Below, piece after piece: positions 34,708-34,883 of a stretch of DNA of 34,883 bases. Position 1 is the stretch's first letter. Each line of letters begins with the position of its first letter. The notes beneath the pieces are model-generated. The model searched no databases and had not been told where the DNA came from. It saw nothing but the letters and a program-made list of their open reading frames with translations. A program made the position numbers and the translations under genes. The stretch comes from Lautropia mirabilis (lineage in GTDB: Bacteria > Pseudomonadota > Gammaproteobacteria > Burkholderiales > Burkholderiaceae_B): the NCBI GenBank assembly GCA_945876565.1, contig CAMCOS010000028.1:1-34883 (forward strand). Direction: 5' to 3'.

Positions 34708-34750
34708 CTTGACATCCTCCCCGGCCTGAAGGCTGGAGATTCCTACGGCG
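34708..34750 (-). ncRNA. IS200/IS605 right end with omega-RNA-like scaffold tail
   Basis: Read on the minus strand, just past the tnpB stop, the sequence forms a short hairpin (CCAGCC-TTCA-GGC-type pairing near 34720-34736) followed by GGGGAGGATGTCAAG, which ends at 34708. This is the typical right-end element and TnpB guide-RNA scaffold end. The bases after it (from 34707 downward, TAGCGGGTTTGTGTCG) would then be the guide. Confidence 0.6.
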
Positions 34751-34882
34751 CTAAACAAGAGCAAGCTCCTGGGTAGTCGCTTCGGCGGGTTCCTGCTTCG
34801 CTGGACGGCCCGACAGCACCGCTCCTCCACAGGCCAACACGGCATGCCCTGCCGCTAAGATATTGATCGCGCCGACCAGATC
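34751..34882 (-). CDS. tnpB: TnpB (IS200/IS605 OrfB) C-terminus, cut by window edge
   Basis: The last 43 codons read on the minus strand contain 'DLVGAINILAAGHAVLACGG' and end at a TAG (34753-34751). 'D.vgAiNiL.aGhavlaCgg' is the conserved C-terminus of TnpB proteins of IS200/IS605-type elements, which are RNA-guided nucleases and ancestors of Cas12. The RuvC and zinc-finger domains lie outside the window. Whether the gene is intact cannot be judged here. Confidence 0.85.
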   Translation of the reverse strand, partial: DLVGAINILAAGHAVLACGGAVLSGRPAKQEPAEATTQELALV

Positions 34883-34883
34883 G

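Overview
The window looks like a chromosomal segment of a Gram-negative betaproteobacterium, probably Burkholderiales. This rests on the urea/amide ABC transporter, formamidase and amidase genes, which resemble those of Methylophilus and Comamonadaceae-type bacteria, together with an outer-membrane efflux remnant, GtrA/GtrB-type envelope glycosylation and the moderate-to-high GC of the intact operons. The genus is not determined. No rRNA, tRNA or CRISPR array was seen.

Layout. (1) 1-8 kb: the 5' part of a large Ig-like surface protein; a degenerate ABC ATPase overlapped by an antisense IS4-type transposase relic; a pyridoxamine-phosphate-oxidase-like flavoprotein; and a 1228-residue glycoside hydrolase family 9 cellulase with four CBM2-like repeats and an RTX tail. 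The adhesin and the cellulase both lack a signal peptide, which suggests type I secretion. (2) 8-9 kb: a graveyard of IS21, IS66 and IS3 fragments. (3) 9-15 kb: a GT-C membrane glycosyltransferase convergent with a tight five-gene operon (GtrB-type glycosyltransferase, SDR epimerase, DegT aminotransferase, GtrA flippase, methyltransferase), probably making an amino-sugar decoration of a surface glycan. (4) 15-19.6 kb: more decayed DNA (an IS1634-type relic, a sensor kinase tail, an efflux outer-membrane factor tail), a hipBA-type toxin-antitoxin pair, a ThDP-enzyme pseudogene and a DUF4143 ATPase fragment. (5) 19.9-34.6 kb: an apparently complete amide-nitrogen module. (6) The right edge carries the 3' end of an IS200/IS605 tnpB with an omega-RNA-like tail.

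The amide module is the most interesting part. A 1134-residue protein fuses an NCS1-type permease, a cysteine-rich segment, two further membrane helices, a histidine kinase and a receiver. Its gene overlaps the gene for a LuxR-type response regulator. Divergent from it, across a 158-bp intergenic region rich in palindromes, runs a nine-gene collinear run: urtA, urtB, urtC, urtD, urtE (urea/short-chain amide ABC transporter), fmdA (formamidase), fmdB (zinc ribbon), amiE (aliphatic amidase) and a MoxR-type AAA+ ATPase; a VWA-protein gene overlaps the end of the ATPase gene and completes the run. No urease genes lie in the run, so the likely cargo includes amides such as formamide and acetamide. 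My inference is that the transporter-kinase fusion senses the amide or a related nitrogen compound and, through the LuxR regulator, controls uptake and hydrolysis, while the AAA+/VWA pair matures or remodels one of the amidases.
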